In this document: positions 5,502 through 6,829 of the stretch, one piece after another
Layout of the letters: every line of letters starts with the position of its first letter
How positions within the stretch are numbered: position 1 is the first letter of the stretch
Source: a bacterium
GTDB lineage: Bacteria > Ratteibacteria > UBA8468 > B48-G9 > JAFGKM01
Direction of reading: 5' to 3'
DNA: 6,829 nucleotides
NCBI GenBank assembly: GCA_029548585.1
Contig: JAKPNC010000260.1
Coordinates: forward strand, 1 to 6,829
The notes under the pieces: model-generated
Databases searched by the model: none
Told to the model about the DNA's origin: nothing
Seen by the model: the letters and a program-made list of their open reading frames with translations, nothing else
Translations under genes and position numbers: made by a program

Positions 5502-5584
5502 GGAAAACGGCGTTGGCAGCGTCGTTAACTTTCTCGGAGTATAGTAATACACTTCGTTGTTTCCTCCTTGCCGCCTTGTTTTCC
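5502..5584. repeat. Imperfect palindrome next to tRNA-Lys, possible dispersed intergenic element
   Basis: GGAAAAC (5502-5508) is the exact complement of GTTTTCC (5578-5584). Moving inward, GGCG (5509-5512) pairs with CGCC (5572-5575) and GCA (5516-5518) with TGC (5569-5571), with small bulges. At the apex CGGAGT (5535-5540) pairs with ACTTCG (5551-5556), continuing over an A-C mismatch and two A-U pairs to a GTAA tetraloop of the GNRA class. The whole can fold as one long hairpin. It starts 20 bases after tRNA-Lys. Its form resembles small palindromic intergenic repeats (REP/MITE-like) or a structured RNA; the U-rich TTGTTTT in its 3' arm could also help end the tRNA transcript. One copy cannot show that it is dispersed. 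Confidence 0.45.
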
Positions 5585-5825
5585 ACCGAACTCACACGGT
5601 ACTTCAGGCCTTGAGGTAGAAAGAAAAGCCTACTAAAAAGCTTCCATGAGAGCAGGACTGAAGGGGAGCGAAGTCAGAAATTGAGATGAGAAAAGAGCAA
5701 ACGGAATGACCGCCGGAGAATATCCCATCAGGCGCAAAACTTCTTCAAAAACAGTGGCATAAACGGTTTATACCGTCATTTCCGTATTTACTCCGCAGGA
5801 CCGGCAGACCGCCTTTAATAACATG
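5585..5825. other. Intergenic stretch without a recognisable gene; overlapping inverted repeats near 5757-5776
   Basis: No frame here looks coding and I see no clear promoter. The one visible structure is a pair of overlapping inverted repeats: a 17-base quasi-palindrome GCATAAACGGTTTATAC (5757-5773; 8-base arms, one mismatch) and a hairpin ACGGT-TTAT-ACCGT (5763-5776). On the minus strand the hairpin lies about 50 bases past the oxidoreductase stop and is followed by TTATG, so it might be a weak terminator for that gene. No intrinsic terminator with a proper T tract is seen for either the tRNA side or the oxidoreductase side. Confidence 0.4.
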
Positions 5826-6829
5826 TCATTCTTTGCCGTATTTTGCCTGTTCTTCTTCTCTGAACCCTGATTTAGCCCATATCTTTCTGGCATAAGCAAT
5901 ACCCCTGGCAGGAGGTTTTATATCTCCGAGAAGACTCGGCCACGGATACCCTTTTTTATGCCTTGACGGGTCAGGATTCCAGTCGTCTTCTGCATATTTA
6001 GCCCTCTCTGATTTTTTCCTTAAATCCGGAACTTCCACGGTGTTGGAATCGTTCAGGGCGGAACGGTATGCCTGTATCCCGACTATTGACATCGCCACTC
6101 CCCTGTAGACATCCATGTAAGGCTGTTTGCCCGTTTTTATTGCCTGCGCAAAGAAGTAGTTTGTAAAGAAATCCCCGCCGCCATGTCCGTGTCTTTGGGC
6201 GTCTCTCGCGTAAGAAGGAAAGTCAGGCCTGTATATTTTTTCAACGGGCTCCCCGGGTTTCTTGTCAAAGGGCTCTTTCCGAACCCGAAGCATGTTGTAA
6301 TCCCCGACCCGCAGATTCTCCATCAGCCCCCCGTTGCAGTGTATGCGTACCCAGTTGCCGTGGCCCCTGAATCCTCCGTGTATCGATTTGGCTATGGAAC
6401 CGTTATCCATTCGGGCTATGATACAGCAACCCGTGTCACCTCTTCGCACTGTCATGGACTGCTCTTTATCTTCGTAATCATAGGGTGCAATAAAGCCGTT
6501 CACCTTCACCGGCACCGTGTCGGTAATATACATGATGGGACCTATGGAATGGGTGCAGTAATATGTTGAAACAAGCCAGTTTCTCCAGTGGTTAATGCCG
6601 GGGGAAATGGAATTGTAAGATGAAGCCACCATGGGATGCACGTATTCTCCCTCGCCGTAAAGGAACTTCCCCATTTCTCCTTTCTGGTAGAGCCTGCGCA
6701 TCTCGTGGTTGAATGACATGTAGGGATAGTTCTCTGCGAAGAAATATATCTTCCCGCTTTTTTCCACCGCTTCTATGAGCTTCACCCCCTCGGCAAGGGT
6801 AAAACAGGCAGACGTTTCACTCATGACGT
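5826..6829 (-). CDS. Gfo/Idh/MocA-family oxidoreductase, GH109-like, N-terminus beyond the right edge
   Basis: These NAD(P)-dependent enzymes act on sugars and derivatives; some (GH109) use bound NAD+ for glycoside hydrolysis. The visible 334 codons include 332 after an internal Met at 6824, but this Met is unlikely to be the start. The frame stays open to the edge (Val before it, then a codon ending in AC), and VMSETSA corresponds to the mid-Rossmann segment that in this family follows GKH. The nucleotide-binding glycine loop must therefore lie outside the window. From that Met: AENYPYM (30-36), HWRNW (79-83), the likely active-site THSIGPI (91-97), and a C-terminal block HGHGGGDFF (212-220) with DVYRGVAMSIVGIQAYRSA (238-256) as in GH109-type and planctomycete-type members. 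No Tat signal can be judged. Substrate unknown. It converges with the tRNA genes and is unrelated to the recG cluster. Confidence 0.92.
   Translation of the reverse strand, partial: VMSETSACFTLAEGVKLIEAVEKSGKIYFFAENYPYMSFNHEMRRLYQKGEMGKFLYGEGEYVHPMVASSYNSISPGINHWRNWLVSTYYCTHSIGPIMYITDTVPVKVNGFIAPYDYEDKEQSMTVRRGDTGCCIIARMDNGSIAKSIHGGFRGHGNWVRIHCNGGLMENLRVGDYNMLRVRKEPFDKKPGEPVEKIYRPDFPSYARDAQRHGHGGGDFFTNYFFAQAIKTGKQPYMDVYRGVAMSIVGIQAYRSALNDSNTVEVPDLRKKSERAKYAEDDWNPDPSRHKKGYPWPSLLGDIKPPARGIAYARKIWAKSGFREEEQAKYGKE

Noticed and set aside
5486..5503. CCGC/GCGG hairpin right after tRNA-Lys as an intrinsic terminator
   Set aside because: The stem is only 4 bp plus a broken extension and is followed by AAAAC, not a T tract.

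Overview
This window looks like ordinary chromosomal DNA from an uncultured, probably Gram-negative bacterium of medium G+C content. It uses Shine-Dalgarno (SD) sites, housekeeping sigma-70-type promoters close to TTGACA/TATAAT, and tRNA genes without an encoded CCA tail. The type IV prepilin peptidase and the GH109-like Gfo/Idh/MocA oxidoreductase would fit lineages such as Nitrospirota, Omnitrophota or Desulfobacterota. That placement is a guess, because no marker here settles the phylum.

Layout. Almost all protein genes read leftward on the minus strand. From right to left, a block starts at a strong predicted promoter (about 4980-5008) and runs prepilin peptidase -> uncharacterised 177-residue protein -> recG -> family 2 glycosyltransferase. 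After a 151-base spacer holding a stem-loop comes pcm. The first four genes are tightly packed: gaps of 31 and 33 bases, then an 11-base overlap between recG and the glycosyltransferase, so they are probably one transcription unit. pcm may be read through or may have its own signal. At the far left edge a second, very strong promoter (TTGACA, 17 bases, TATAAA with an extended -10) leads into a gene of which only MKVCFDT is visible. That start resembles PIN-domain proteins.

To the right, two tRNA genes on the plus strand, Pro(TGG) and Lys(TTT), each have their own promoter; the Lys promoter has exact TTGACA and TATAAT hexamers. About 20 bases after tRNA-Lys lies an imperfect palindrome of about 83 bases, followed by roughly 240 bases with no recognisable gene. 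The right edge holds the C-terminal part of a Gfo/Idh/MocA-family oxidoreductase (minus strand) whose N-terminal Rossmann half lies outside the window.

How the genes relate. The leftward block joins unrelated housekeeping jobs: pilin/pseudopilin processing, replication-fork rescue, lipid-linked glycosyl transfer and protein repair. It does not read as one pathway. I see no CRISPR array, transposase, phage gene or obvious new defence system. The points most worth checking are the predicted leaderless start of the prepilin peptidase, the truncated PIN-like gene, the palindrome beside tRNA-Lys and the uncharacterised protein upstream of recG.
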